Origin: Symbiodinium natans | Taxonomy: Eukaryota > Sar > Dinophyceae > Suessiales > Symbiodiniaceae | DNA: 64,000 nt | Direction: 5' to 3' | NCBI GenBank assembly: GCA_905221605.1 | Contig: CAJNDS010000791.1 | Coordinates: 186,001 to 250,000, forward strand | Shown here: piece after piece, positions 1 through 11,399 of the stretch | Position numbering within the stretch: position 1 is the stretch's first letter | How the letters are laid out: every line of letters starts with the position of its first letter | Made by a program: the position numbers and the translations under genes | Notes under the pieces: model-generated | Database searches by the model: none | The model's input: only the letters and a program-made list of their open reading frames with translations | Told to the model about the DNA's origin: nothing

Positions 1-97
1 TTGGGGGGGGTTCTATCTCGGCATGTTGGATGTTAAGGAAGTCTAGGACTAGGATGAAGCTTGAGCTGTGCCTACACTTCGACTCTTCGAGCTGCAG

Positions 98-2060
98 GAC
101 ATTGCCTCTACCGCTCGGTGGCAGACCAGCTGTGACTGGGATGCAAGGAGGTCTATTCTCTTCTTTCCTCTCCGAGTTAGAGGAGCCTGTGCTTCCTCCT
201 GAGCCCCAATCTTTCCTTGGCATCAAACTCCTAACCCTTCTAACTCCTTCAGAGCACATGCAGGCATCGGTTCCGGCCCGACCTGCATGACTTCAGTGGG
301 CCTCCGGACCAGATGTACAAGGAGGCGTACGGGTTGGAAGGATCTACGGAACTGAATAGGGTTTAAAACTGGTAGTTTAAGATGGGCATACAGAATCGCC
401 AACATCTGGCTTCTGGCCCACAACAATCTGACCGTAGCCCCGACGGCCCTGTGACACTCTGTCAGGTCCGCAAGCTCTGCGCCGCCTCTCTGCGAGGCCA
501 CGTGGATGGCTACGCGCCCTTCGCCGAGCTCAAGGCTCGGGGCGGCGGTAGCAGCTTCCGTTGGACTTCGGTCCAGATCATACACGGATTCTGGCCTGGG
601 TTGCTTGTAGAGACGGACCTCATGCGGTGGGTATGCAGTTTATAGGACGATCCCAACAGTCCGAAGAGGAGGGCGAAGATTTCGACGGCTACTGCCACCG
701 AGTGGAGAGCTCCGCCGACTGGGGAGGCGTGCGCCCAAGATTGCGCCCAACGGAAGCCTTCTTTGTGGTGGGGGGCGGGACAGTGGTGGGCAGGGCCCGG
801 GCTGAGGGTGAGGGATCGTAGGGTGTGGGGCTCAGGGTAAGTCTGGTGTGCAGGGTTCCTGATGGCTCGGATTCCTTCTGTGGGTTGCTAGGGTCGGCAT
901 CGCAATTCCAGGTTGATGTCTCAAATCATGGAGTCTTAAACGGTGCGCCTACCAAGCGTCTTGTTTATTTGCCTTGCCGCTGCGGCCTGCATCCCTTTAA
1001 GTTCTGACGATCAGAACTTCATCGAAGGTGACTGTCGTGACTGTTCTCTCCATTCTGCCATGGACCTCTCCTAACCTACGGAACTCGAAAAGACCCAAAG
1101 ATTGTGCGTGGCCGCGGTGGCAAGGCGAACTCGAGCTCCGGGCCCTGGCAGACAAGCTGAAGGCCCACACTTTTTGGGGTTCAGGGCTTAGGGGAGTCAT
1201 CCGGTTTTTGTACCAACTTTCTGTTTTGAGGGCTTTTGTGGGGGTGTTGGATTTAGTGCATTGTTTTTGCAAGGGGCTGTGGGGGACGTAGTCTATAGGG
1301 TTTGACTAGGTTTTGCCCCAGAGCCATGCCACACCGGCAGTCCCACTTTGGCCCTACGTTGCATTTCACCAAACGCCAAATAGGCTGCCCTTCAAAGTTG
1401 CTTGGCTGTCCAGGTCCGCATTCACGTCTTCCAGGCGGGTTCCCTCCAAAAGGGTCGCCGTCAGCTAACGTGCTGAGTGAATAGAGACCAAGTCGGCCAC
1501 ACGCATGGAATCCATGATCCATGAGCCTTGAACACATAAACACATAAACACAGTGCAGAGCGATGCCGCCCGAGCTCCTTGAAACCCAAGCCTCTTCTTT
1601 CTTTTGGCGCAGGCTGGCGCCGACAAGCCTCTGGTCCTCGGCGACAGCCCGCCGGCGGGGCCACTGCGGGTGAGCTTCCACCGCCGCCCGGAGTTTAGTT
1701 GGGGGTTTGTTCTAAGTTGGGATCATATATCGCTTTTTAAGGGTCCATTTCAACAAGGGATTTGGTTATTCAAGCTACTTAGAAGCTAGAGCCCGAGAAC
1801 AGAAGTATTTGGAGCAGGTAGTTATCTTTTTTGCTCTAGTGGCCAAGCGTGCAAGGCACTTGCCTTTGCGGTAGACTCGTCAGCCCCTACTCAAGGATAG
1901 GTTGCTTGCTCTGAGTCTTTGTAAACGATGCAGCGTTTGGAGATGTTCACGGTTTCGTCATGGCAGCCCATAGTCGATTGTCTTGAAGCATGGGCAGTCC
2001 TGGAGCCTCCAGTGCCCTAGCTCAGGCCACTACTATGCCCTCGGTGAACACTACAACTCG
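98..2060 (+). CDS. OTU-domain cysteine protease (deubiquitinase-like), 8 exons, 5' end outside window
   Basis: Eight small exons join without a phase conflict: 98-131, 264-324, 466-534, 660-726, 1125-1162, 1414-1434, 1613-1685 and 2026-2060. Exon 1 carries the catalytic cysteine in GHCLYRSVADQL. Exon 3 gives VRKLCAASLRGHVDGYAPF, exon 4 ends in ADWGG, exon 5 continues ELELRALADKLK, exon 6 is VRIHVFQ, exon 7 has LVLGD and LRVSFHR, and exon 8 ends in GEHYNS, where the His of HYN is the expected catalytic histidine. This is the conserved order of an OTU domain. Known OTU proteins cleave ubiquitin from substrates in cytosol or nucleus; that role is inferred from family. Donors after exons 2-7 read GC, the others GT. 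The start lies upstream. The sequence C-terminal to HYNS was not traced, so a fusion to the following EEP exons cannot be excluded. Introns carry telomere-like heptamers. Confidence 0.85.
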
Positions 2061-2448
2061 GTTGTTCCTTCCTGACACGTACGTGCCAGAGGAGAAAATA
2101 AGCCGGCCTCCTTTCACTTGGAGATTGCGAAGTGTCGAGACGGGATTTGGGGAAAGCCACCTCGCCGAGAAGCCTTGTTGCAACACGTCCCGCCTCGCCG
2201 AAAAACTGGTTTTGTAGCTAGCCGCCCTCTCACATTTCTTCATGGAAAGCCTGCATTAGGGCCTAAGCCTCACTTTGGCATCAATGAATCGGAGTACCTT
2301 AAAGTTCTAAAAGCCTAGACATCCTAGAAGTCCGAAAAGTCCTGAACCACAGTTTCGAAGTTACAAAAACCCTCCTGACATCCATTCCCACGCTCAACCC
2401 GGTAGCAAGCCCCTAAACGCCCCTGTTGTCCCTCAATCCTCATAGCAG

Positions 2449-4050
2449 GCCGCGGGGCAACTCTTACGGGGACAGAGATTTCGTGGCCGGCACCCTGGCC
2501 ACCCTTCGGGCGTTTTAGACGAATGGGACGAGTGGGGTGGGGGGGGGGGCGGGGATGTAGAGTTACGGGTGTTCACCTCTTCTGCCAACTTTCGAGAGTT
2601 CAGCCTTGGGCGGCTTTGCAATCTTCATGAGCTTTCTTAACTTCACAGAAACCCAAATCTCCAGGCCCTGAACCTTTGTGTCCCAGATCCTTAAACCTGA
2701 CTAAGCCCAAAATCCAGAGCGAGTTTTTGCTGGCAGTCGCTTGGAGGTCTCGACCTATCACATGCCCTGCATGTTCCGCGAAATGAAGGCTGGAACGGCT
2801 AAACGACCCGGGTCACGGGTTGCGCGTGGAGAACCTGAGGTTTTCAGGGCTCAGTATTCAGGGAGGGCTCAGGGTTCAAGATGGGTTGAAGGGTTCAGGG
2901 TCTAAGTGCTTAGGGCCTAGAGTGTTTAAGGGCTTATCCTTAATGAGCTATGGACGGCGAACTCGTCCTCTGCTTTGGGCCATGGCAGCTTTACAGCCAG
3001 GTGATGGTCATACACGCCGCATTGGCCGCGCAGTGTGCTTTGGCGTCCCGTGGCTCAGGGCATGTAATCTTGAGTTTACTTTCGTCCCGGTTCATTGGGC
3101 CCCTACACTCTGCCCTAAACTTGGCCCCCCAAACTCTGTAGAAGATGCTTTTGTGGACCCTCAGGCTCAGAAAACCTGGATCCCGCCTTGATTCCCTACA
3201 TGGTGCCATGTTCCCCATTGAGAGTAGAACGTCCCGACGCCCCCTGACCGCCCCTTATGTTACCATCAGGTTCGCCGAAGACCTCCCCCTCATTCTCGCT
3301 GGCGACTTTAACTTTCGGTGGAAGTCCCAGCCATCGGAGCCAGAGGGCTTGTTTTTCTTTTGTTTTTGCGGGGGGTGGGGGGTGGGTGGGGGGGGAAGGG
3401 GTTAGCATGCATCAGAACTCTCTGCATGAAATTATGTCATTTTCGCCCTCTACCGTTGCGTGAGTCCCCTTTAGTGCTTTAGTCTTTGTTTTCCACCTTT
3501 GTGCTTATCAACGCCGAGCTGCCCGGAGAACTTCCAAAGCTCTTCATTGTCTCTCTCCCTCACTCTAGTTTCTGAATCTCGTGCCCCACCAGGTGGCACT
3601 TGATTGCTGTTGTTCCCACGGGATGACGTTTGGGCCCAGAGAACAAGGGTATTGCGGCCTGTTGCGACGATGCTGCCTTCCCAAAGCATGTGAGGTGTGC
3701 AGTCGGTCGCAATGGAACCCTACAACCCTTAACCGTGAAGTCCCTAAACTACGAGCCCTGAACTTCTTCTCGCTCAGCCCTTACATCCCTGAGACCTCTA
3801 AGCCTTACTATGTGCTCAAAGACCTCAAGCCTCAACCCGCAAAAGCTTCTAGACCCTAAAGCCCTGAAAGGCCTGCACAAACAACGTCAAAAAACTTTTG
3901 CCAAGGCCAGGGTCTGCTCCATACGAGCTCCTTACCAGAGGCAGCCTCCCCGAGGCAGGTTCTTTCCACTTAGGGTCCCCTAACAAGGGGCCCTTTTGAA
4001 TTTTGGGGAGTCTTGAGCCAGGCTCTGGGTTTAGGATTCTAGCTTGCCGC

Positions 4051-4081
<31 letters not shown>

Positions 4082-5221
4082 ATCGCCGTCGCCGTCGCCG
4101 TCGTCGTCGTCGTCGTTGCCGCTTGGGGTCTATGGCATATGTGGCCTTGGTATTCCTTTTTCTTGGTTGGGGTATGGGTTGTGAGCCTATCTTGGTATCT
4201 TGGTATTCCATTCATACAAATAGAGACGTAAAGATCAACCCCCCTCCCCCCGGTAGGCTTTGCGTCTTACACCTGACTGCCGGGAGGATCATGACGATCA
4301 TCCCGGGTCCTGCGAGGCTCCCGTGGGTTGCAGCGGGGGGGGGGGGGGGGGGGGGGGTGATGACTGCCACCCTGAACCTGAAGCGCCCTCCAAACCTCAA
4401 ACGCCTTAAACCTTAACCCGAAGCCCTGAGCAGCGCTGGCTTATGGATGTTGGGATCGGACTCAACAATACCTAAAGCGGTTCTGTGTTTCCCACACGCT
4501 TTTTCAATCTTTGAGAGATGTCTCTGACAAGCCACCGCTCGCGGAGCAGGGGTGGACGCTCGACATGAACCAGCGTGTGCTGAGGCCGGTGTTGGCATTA
4601 GCTTCACTTCCTGGAGCTTAAGGGGGAGAGGAGGATCTCTGGAATACGTATCGTATATCCCTTAAGCACCAGGCTCCCACCCCGGAATGCTGCCACCACC
4701 GGCCTAGGGCTTAAGGTAGTTCGCCCCAATATACAACACTTAAACATATCAGCTCCCGAAACATTGAATTAAGTACATGTACCAACTACGACGCTACACA
4801 TGCGTATATGCACATATGTATGCGCCATTTTGCCATGAGTATTACTACTGCATATTTCACTACATTGCTACTGGGATTGATCTCCTCATGATATAGTGGG
4901 CTATCATTTCGCTACTTGAGGGACGTGTAACATTCTAGGGATGGGGATTCGATTTTGGGATTACTGTCGTTTTTGTTCATGGCTTGAGCCTTTGAGGCTG
5001 CCGATGTCGAAGCAGCCGTCGTCGCGTTCGTGGTTTCAGGGTATGTGGCGTACGGTGTAGGGTTTTTGGGAATAGGAGCCATGCTCGGAACTTGCTCTAG
5101 CCCATTGCTTAGGCCCAGCCTGAAACCCGCAGGGCCCGCCTCAACCCTTTCTACCATGCCGCTGGCCAGGAGCACTTACTCAGAAAAGCATCAGGGCGGT
5201 GAGCCTTCGTTCACCAACTAT
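2449..5221 (+). CDS. EEP-family (CCR4/Angel/nocturnin-like) phosphodiesterase, middle part, multi-exon
   Basis: Exons read: 2449-2509 (GNSYGDRDFVAGTLATLR), 2747-2788 (VSTYHMPCMFREMK), 3001-3032 (VMVIHAALAA), 3270 to about 3317 (FAEDLPLILAGDFNF), 4550-4584 (GWTLDMNQRVL) and 5170-5221 (STYSEKHQGGEPSFTNY). AGDFN is the metal and substrate-binding motif of endonuclease/exonuclease/phosphatase enzymes, and EPSFTNY is the usual lead-in to their GTLDYIF motif. Joins 2747/3001/3270 and 4550/5170 keep frame; donors are GC or GT. One or more exons between 3317 and 4550 were not found. The N-terminal motifs (first-strand Asn, the Glu of QE) were not located either, so they are upstream, hidden in tiny exons, or missing. 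Relatives include mRNA deadenylases; the substrate here is unknown. The C-terminal part of the same domain lies at 31643-33295. Confidence 0.75.
4046..4121. repeat. (CGT/CGC)n trinucleotide tract
   Basis: About 76 bases of CGT and CGC triplets inside an intron of the EEP gene. It creates poly-Arg open frames on both strands that should not be taken as genes. Confidence 0.95.
4335..4357. repeat. Poly-G run of 23
   Basis: Uninterrupted G homopolymer in intronic sequence. Its exact length is unreliable in most assemblies. Confidence 0.95.
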
Positions 5222-5881
5222 GCGTGGACGGGGGACCGACGACTTCTTGGATTCTTTCTTCGTTGCTACATGGTAAGATCTGCATATGATGGCCGGGAAT
5301 AACCTTTGACCAGTTGTGGGTCAGTGCAATGGGCTGGGAAGCGCAGCCAGTAGGCTTTGTTCTGTCGGTTGAGGGTTCAGGGTTTAGGGCACAGGGTGTG
5401 TGTAGGGCTGCAAGGTTTTTGGTGACGTGTTTGTGGAACCTTTTGTAGGGCCCAAGCTCCAAACTCTAACTCTCCTATCCTCAACTAGGATGTAGTGGTC
5501 CTGACGGTTTGAAGGGTTTAGGGGCTTGGATCATATGGGCTTTTCCAACTCTCCTTCCGAATGTTTTCTCTGCATCGTCGCGGCCCACTGCAGCTGCCCC
5601 CCCTCTCCCCACCACACATGCACTTACGCAGTCAAAAGTTCATGGACCTCAAGCCCCCAAGCCCCTAAGCCCACAACGAAAGAATGCAATGAGTGGTGGC
5701 CATCGGGCGGTTCAGCATAGTTCAGGCTAATCTGGAGCTGCCATCCAAAACCCGCATTGACCCGATTTCCAACCGCCAAAAAGCCTTGAACCCTCTTAAA
5801 CTTCAACCCCTGAACCCTGAAGAGCTTTAAACTTTAAACCCTCGGTGTCATAGCCGTGCCAATGCCATGCCTGGCGGCCAG

Positions 5882-6007
5882 CGAGCCTGTGGCCGAGCTG
5901 GAAGCCCTCCCAGAGGGTCCTTCGGTGTTTGGTGTTTTTTTGCCCCTATAGGCCTGGGAGTGGGGCCGAGGTGATCTTGAGTCGCCTCGATGCCTGCGCC
6001 TTTGAAG
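5882..6007 (+). CDS. Two candidate exons, product unknown
   Basis: 5882-5916 follows CCAG and reads EPVAELEALPE up to a GT donor. 5971-6007 follows GAG and reads VILSRLDACAFE up to a GC donor. Both have protein-like composition in an otherwise telomere-repeat-rich tract. Their simple join is out of phase, so they may not be neighbours in one transcript. The first resembles the strand after GTLDYIF in EEP proteins, but a better fit for that exists at 32454. Confidence 0.35.
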
Positions 6008-6316
6008 GCCCTGGTCATAAGGGTTTGGGGCTTGGGGGTTCCAGGGGTTTACGGGTTCTTGGTGCTTCGGGGTCAGGGATTTGGGGTTGTGAGGCGCGGA
6101 ATTTGGGGTCCAGGATTGTTTGGGTTTAGGTTCTAGGATGTTGGGGACAAAGTTGGGCCCTCGCTCGTGCCTCCAGCCAGGACCAAATCTGGTGGCACGG
6201 CGTCCGCCGGTGGCACGCTTGCTTGCGATTTCTGCGATCCCACCTGCCAAAGTTGCTGCCCCAACGCTAAACCCCCCCAACCATCAACCCTAAGCCCGAA
6301 AGGCCTTCTTTGCCAG

Positions 6317-6364
6317 GTGAACATCTCAGAGGTGTACCATCGGCTCGCAGCTGATTTCCCTGTC
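6317..6364 (+). CDS. Candidate exon, product unknown
   Basis: Bounded by TGCCAG and a GC donor. It reads VNISEVYHRLAADFPV in one open frame of exactly 16 codons. No domain recognised. Confidence 0.4.
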
Positions 6365-6733
6365 GCCTGGCCATAGGGGTTAAGAGTTTAAGGATTTGGA
6401 GGTTAGGGGTCTAGGGCTCAGGTTTCGCAGTTCAACGGTGTGCACACTAGGGTTTATTTAGGGTTTACGGAGCTTTCCGAGACCAATGCGCCCTAAACCC
6501 CACAAGCCCGAGAATCAGCTCCAATATGCAGGGATGGTTGTAAAGCTTCATTCCCTTTGATTTACCAAAGTCCCTGTACCCGGAGCCTCCTCCCCTGTTT
6601 TTGAGGTGAAGCCTTTGCCAAGGAGCTGGTCCTTGCTGGTGGAGGGCTCTTGGTTTTCCGCAAGATTTGAACCCGCCCTTACTAATTTCTCCAACTCCAT
6701 GCCCAAAGCCTATAATCCCCAAACCCTGAAAAG

Positions 6734-6792
6734 GATCGAGGAGGGGCATCTAGGCACCGTGACCCCGGAGGAGGAAGCCGCAGTGGCAGAGC
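6734..6792 (+). CDS. Candidate exon, acidic helix
   Basis: Follows AAAAG and reads IEEGHLGTVTPEEEAAVAE. Composition is clearly protein-like and charged. The donor is unclear: a GC at about 6777 or a later site. Confidence 0.4.
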
Positions 6793-7146
6793 GTTTCTGC
6801 TTTCTTCCAGCGCCCCCTGACTGCAGTTTCGGGCAGTACGGGCTCCCAGGATGCGGGTGTTGGATTCGCTCTCACATGTGCTCCCTAGGGCCTCAAGCAT
6901 CCTTAAACCAAACACCGTGAGTCTTTGAAACCGGAGGCCGCAGGCCTTTTCTTTCCCCAAACCACCCCTTAAACCCTCAACTTCGGAAAAGAACTCTGAG
7001 CCGAGTGGTGCATGAGTGGCCTAGGCGCTACCGAGGATGCACTCCAGGAGGCATCCCCTTGGAAAAGAGCTCGGGATTTAGGGGCTGATCTAAATGATCG
7101 GGCCCTAGTTCAGCCTTGCTAGCTTGGCTGTTGCAGTAACTTGCAG

Positions 7147-7186
7147 GAGCTTCTGCGGGGTATCCGTCATCCTCAAAGTCATGAAG
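7147..7186 (+). CDS. Candidate exon, product unknown
   Basis: Lies between TTGCAG and a GTGTAA donor. Two frames are open (ELLRGIRHPQSHE or SFCGVSVILKVMK), so the phase cannot be fixed. The exon boundaries are better supported than the reading. Confidence 0.3.
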
Positions 7187-7338
7187 GTGTAAAAACAAAA
7201 ACATGACAGTTCGAGCACACAATCTGACTTGACGCCGAGCACCATATCGCTCCCAACCCTGGTTAGCTGGTGTTGTACGAGGGACTGGTAATGACTGGGA
7301 AGTACAACTCAACCCCAACCCGAATACTGAGCCCGCAG

Positions 7339-7395
7339 GTGCCCAAGCGCGTAGAGAAGACAAGGAGCAGCACGCGAGCAGCGTGGCTTCGAAAG
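7339..7395 (+). CDS. Candidate exon with canonical GT donor
   Basis: Bounded by CCCGCAG and GTCAGT. It is 57 bases long and reads VPKRVEKTRSSTRAAWLRK, a very basic peptide. A second frame rich in Gln and Glu is also open. No domain recognised. Confidence 0.4.
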
Positions 7396-7670
7396 GTCAG
7401 TTCTCTGGGTGGCCCTTTGGTCCTCTGTGTCAGAAGATGGGCTGGGAAACTGAGAGTGCCAGTAAAGGACCCAAGCTTTACTGCACTGACCGCTTGCTGA
7501 GAGATGCGGGTTTCGCAGCCGAGTCCAAGCCTCGTCAAGCATATTCCCTGAGCCCGAAACTCAATCCCCGAAACCCATGCCCAACTTCCTGAAGCCTAAA
7601 TCCCCAACACGTCCTCACATGCCGCTCAGGTCATACCCCGCCCCCCGCACCCCTTGCAGTCGAAGCTCAG

Positions 7671-7718
7671 GCCTCCATGAGTCCGACGTTGATGAAGTCA
7701 CCCACCTTCACCCGGACG
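7671..7718 (+). CDS. Candidate exon, product unknown
   Basis: Bounded by GCTCAG and a GT donor. It reads LHESDVDEVTHLHPD if two bases complete the preceding codon. Acidic, no recognised family. Confidence 0.4.
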
Positions 7719-8889
7719 GTCAGCCGAAGCCCCAAATTCCTGCTTCACAGGACGGCTTAGGGCCGGCTCAGGGCTAAGGGTTGAGGGCTTCTGGCTGAGG
7801 GCGCAGGGCATAGGCTTTAGTGCTTTCGGGACCAATACCATGACAGATTCCCAGAGGCAACGGCAGCTACCGGGCACGACCAGCGGCGGCCTCGTTGTTC
7901 CAAGACACCTTTGTGACTGTAACCTAAATCCGCAAAACCTTAACACTATTGAGCCTTGGGTGTGCGGCTCTCACAGTCAGAGCTCCCTGTCCTTGCGGCC
8001 TTGCACTTCCCCACGCATCGGATCCGCTCTCACCTCGCACTTCAAGAGCCCACAGCATCAAACTCTTCATGTAGGATTTCAAGGAATTGGAGGCTCCCCT
8101 AGGCCCTAAGCCCTGTCCCGAGATGTGTCGAGGATACCCTTGAGCCGCGTTCTCCTGAAAGGCCTCCGCAGGAGCGCCCAAGCGGGGCTTCAACAGTCAG
8201 TCGGGGGGCCCGGGCAATCCCTGCGGCTCAAGGGTCTGGTTCGCTCAGGACGGTTAGGGAGGTGTGATTTCCATGAATGACCTATAGAGGTGCAAATCCG
8301 AAACATGTCCTGTGTAGAGGGACTATGAAAGCCCTAAGCCCTAATCCACCTGCGGCTGCAAGCCGGAGCCCCCTGAAAGCCTCAAGGCACACACCCAGGG
8401 CATCGAGGGGTGGCTTTGGGGTTGCAGAGGTCTAAAAAAATAAGCACCCAACCCAGGCGCAAGGATGCTTCAGCCACGATGTCTCTGCGGAAAAGGCGGA
8501 GCTTTAAGGGTCTGTCGAGAGGGCGAGTGCACGTGGGGTTGAATCACGCGGAGTTTGGTAGCCTCAACCATCAGGAATGTCACAGGGTGCAATAGAGGTG
8601 CAGCAAGGTAGGCTTATCAAGGTGCAGGTGCAGAGCCGTAACATGTCGACAGTCTATGTGAAACACAGGCTTGCCTCGTCTCTCAAACCTCACCCCCCCA
8701 ACACGAACGAGAACTGGACAAACCACCAATACCAACAACCACCCGGTCACACAGGAGAAGGTTGGATGCATGAGTGCACGTCGACGTAAGTGGATGTGGT
8801 CCCGAAAAGTTCGATGCTGCCAAGGAGTCGAAAGTTTGCAACTTCAGCTCTTGCTAGCTGTGAACCAAGTGCCCATAATTTGTTTGCAG

Positions 8890-8953
8890 CGGCGAGGCCG
8901 CAATCTGCACCTGCCCTTCTTCGGAACGATATGCCTGTGCCATAGACGATCCT
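8890..8953 (+). CDS. Candidate Cys-containing exon
   Basis: Bounded by TTTGCAG and a GT donor. It reads GEAAICTCPSSERYACAIDD, with cysteines spaced as in small disulphide-rich modules. It stands alone; no neighbouring exon was found that completes such a module. Confidence 0.35.
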
Positions 8954-10586
8954 GTGTCCGTTCGGGCTACGGCCTCCAGGCATCAGGGATTAGGGTCGCA
9001 GTCGCAGGTGTCCCAAAAATCAAGGCCCAAAGCAGCTACACACTTGACAGGCAGATTCCCCACACTTTTCCACAAGTCCCAAACCCAAACTCCATTCGGG
9101 ATCACCACCGCAGCCCGAGAAAGATTTCTCTCCTAAAACACCATCTCAGAAACCGCAAACATCCCTCTAAAGGCGCTGCTACGCATCTCATCACCAAGGC
9201 AAGGCCTCGTTGCCCGGAAAACGCACGAGGCGCGAGTGTACGCGCCGGCTCATGGGGGTTTAGAGTTGTTTTTCTCAAAGGGCTTAATTGGTGTGACTGT
9301 GAGTGTGAGAGTGTACAATAACTTTAGATTGTAGGGTTGCTCAGAGGCATGACTTGTGATTCTCATGCCAACACAAACTGAGTTGGTCCGACCAAAACGC
9401 AGGATCCGCTTCGGCAACGCATGGAGGACGTGGCAGTCCACAAGTGTGGGACCCAGAAAAGCGGAGAGACACCGGAAACCCTGGCCCATCCGAAGGGGAT
9501 GTCGGGTTTCGATGTTGGGGCTGGACCGTCGGGAAGGCTGGCGGCTCAGGTCAGTGTCATGGCATATCTCCGCACCCAAAGCCTCGGACTGCAAACTCTG
9601 AAAGTGCTATGAGGTACTACCTAGACCCTTTGTTGAAAGCGTCCGCATCTCTACTGAAGTCGACGCTTCCGTGTGTCCGCGCTTCCAACATGTCAAAAGC
9701 TGTCACCGACATGCCAAAAGACGCGAACATCTCCAAACCGACCCAGCGGAAAAATCTCGGTGACTTTTTTCTGCTCTGTGGGAGCAGCGTTTTGTCATGC
9801 CCGCATTCGGTTGCTTTTCCTTGCGCCAGGTTTCGGGAGTGAGGGTTCAGTGCCGGCGCAAGGGGAAGACTTGCCCATGCCAGTGTGCCCAGGCCCTGAA
9901 TCCTACCACACCCTGAAACATGCTTGAGACGCTGCAGCCCCCTAAACTGTTGAAGCTACAGGCGTATGGAGTGGCTCAAGCGAGAGGGCCGCTACAAGCG
10001 GGCCGGGTGGCCCTGTTCTCTGTGCTCTTTTCACGGGTAGTTCGTGGGATGACTCAGGCTAAGGGTTCTCCAACTTACGGCCCATTAGCCTCCAAGTATC
10101 GGGTTTACGCTTTACGGGCCTGCGGGGCTTTAGCTTTTGGGATCCGCACTCTTTTTCAGGGGTTAGACTGTTTTGACCGGCCCTCACAGGGCTTACATTC
10201 ATTCTAGGGTCCGATTTTCGTTTGAGTTTCGCTGGGCGGGGGTGGGCTCCCTGTTCATTGAGGGTTTCCGGTTCATGGCAATGTTCGGCTCTCAGACTCT
10301 AAACCCTCGCCTGTACTTCTAAGAGTTATACACGGAAGGCCGTGTAAGTGTCCCCCCCCGCCCCGCCAATAAAGATGTAACTGTTATAACTAGCTGAATC
10401 AGCTGCATATTATTCTCCCATTGGCCAAGCTCTGATCCACTTGCGCTAAGGATTTCATCGAGGGCGTGGATGTGGCGGCCTGAGGAGTCGGATCTTGGCC
10501 TCATGGGGTTGGGGGGGGGGTCTTGAGAGTCAACACCCGGCCCTGCAAGCCCTCCAAGGTTCTAGAATTGTGAGCCCCAGCCCCAG

Positions 10587-11000
10587 GTCCTGTCGGACCC
10601 CATCCTCTTCGACTTGAAGGTCAAGCACAACAGCGCCGCGCGGGCGGGGGGGAGGGGCGGGAAGTGGGGTTTTGGGGCTCAGGGCGTGGGGCGTTAAGGG
10701 TTTCGAGCGTTTCGTGTGTTTTGGTGGCGGCTCTAAGATTCGTTCCGACCAATTGAAATTCTGAGGCCTTGTTTGTGGGTTCTTAAGGTAGACCGTATGA
10801 CCCCTTGAATCCCACATGCGCAGAGCGCGAAAGCCCTACAAGCCCTGAACACGAAGCCCAGAAGGCGTCTAGGTGCTCTTAAGGTTGAAGGTCTTTTCGG
10901 TGCGCTCGCTGCAAAACTTGTACACAAAAATCTGCCTTCGGTTTCTTTTTTGTCAGGCCTGCGCCCCGGTTTTCAAGCTCACGCCATGCCCCAAAGCAAG
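10587..11000 (+). CDS. Two candidate exons, product unknown
   Basis: 10587-10643 follows CCCCAG and reads VLSDPILFDLKVKHNSAAR up to a GC donor. 10957-11000 follows TGTCAG and ends at a textbook GTAAGG donor, reading ACAPVFKLTPCPKA in one of two open frames. They could be neighbouring exons of one gene. No family recognised. Confidence 0.45.
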
Positions 11001-11399
11001 GTAAGGCCCACTGTAGTATCGTAGTCTTGGTGGCCTCCTTTTTTGGCCACACAGTCGTATCTCGGCTCTCAGAAGTCAGGCGGCAAAAGGATGCTCAATG
11101 ATGAATGAACCGGCTTGCTTCCATCTGTAAGCAACATACGTGGAAGCAACCGCTTGGAGTGTAAGTTGGCATGCATCCTGAAAATTTGGTAGCTTTATAC
11201 GGAAGATCAAAGTCTCTGCAGGTTCTACACGCTGTGATTTAAGAGAAGTTCATGTACCTGGTTGCTTCGTGCTCATCATCTACAGTAGTATGTCGCTGTA
11301 CCAGGCGTGAGTTTCCGAAGGCTGCTCAGTTTCTTTCAGTTCTTTCGGGATGCCGCTTGTCGGGTAGTTAGAGACAGATAGACTTCGAGCACCCCCTTC

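Noticed and set aside
3849-4416. Arg-rich open frames on both strands
   Set aside because: They are translations of the CGT/CGC repeat within an intron.
5882-5916. EPVAELEALPE as the EEP strand after GTLDYIF
   Set aside because: No GTLDYIF exon lies between it and the EPSFTNY exon, while 31643 and 32454 provide both in order and phase.
8671-9321. 216-codon plus-strand frame
   Set aside because: No domain, random-looking composition, and only a small part (8890-8953) has splice borders, in another frame.
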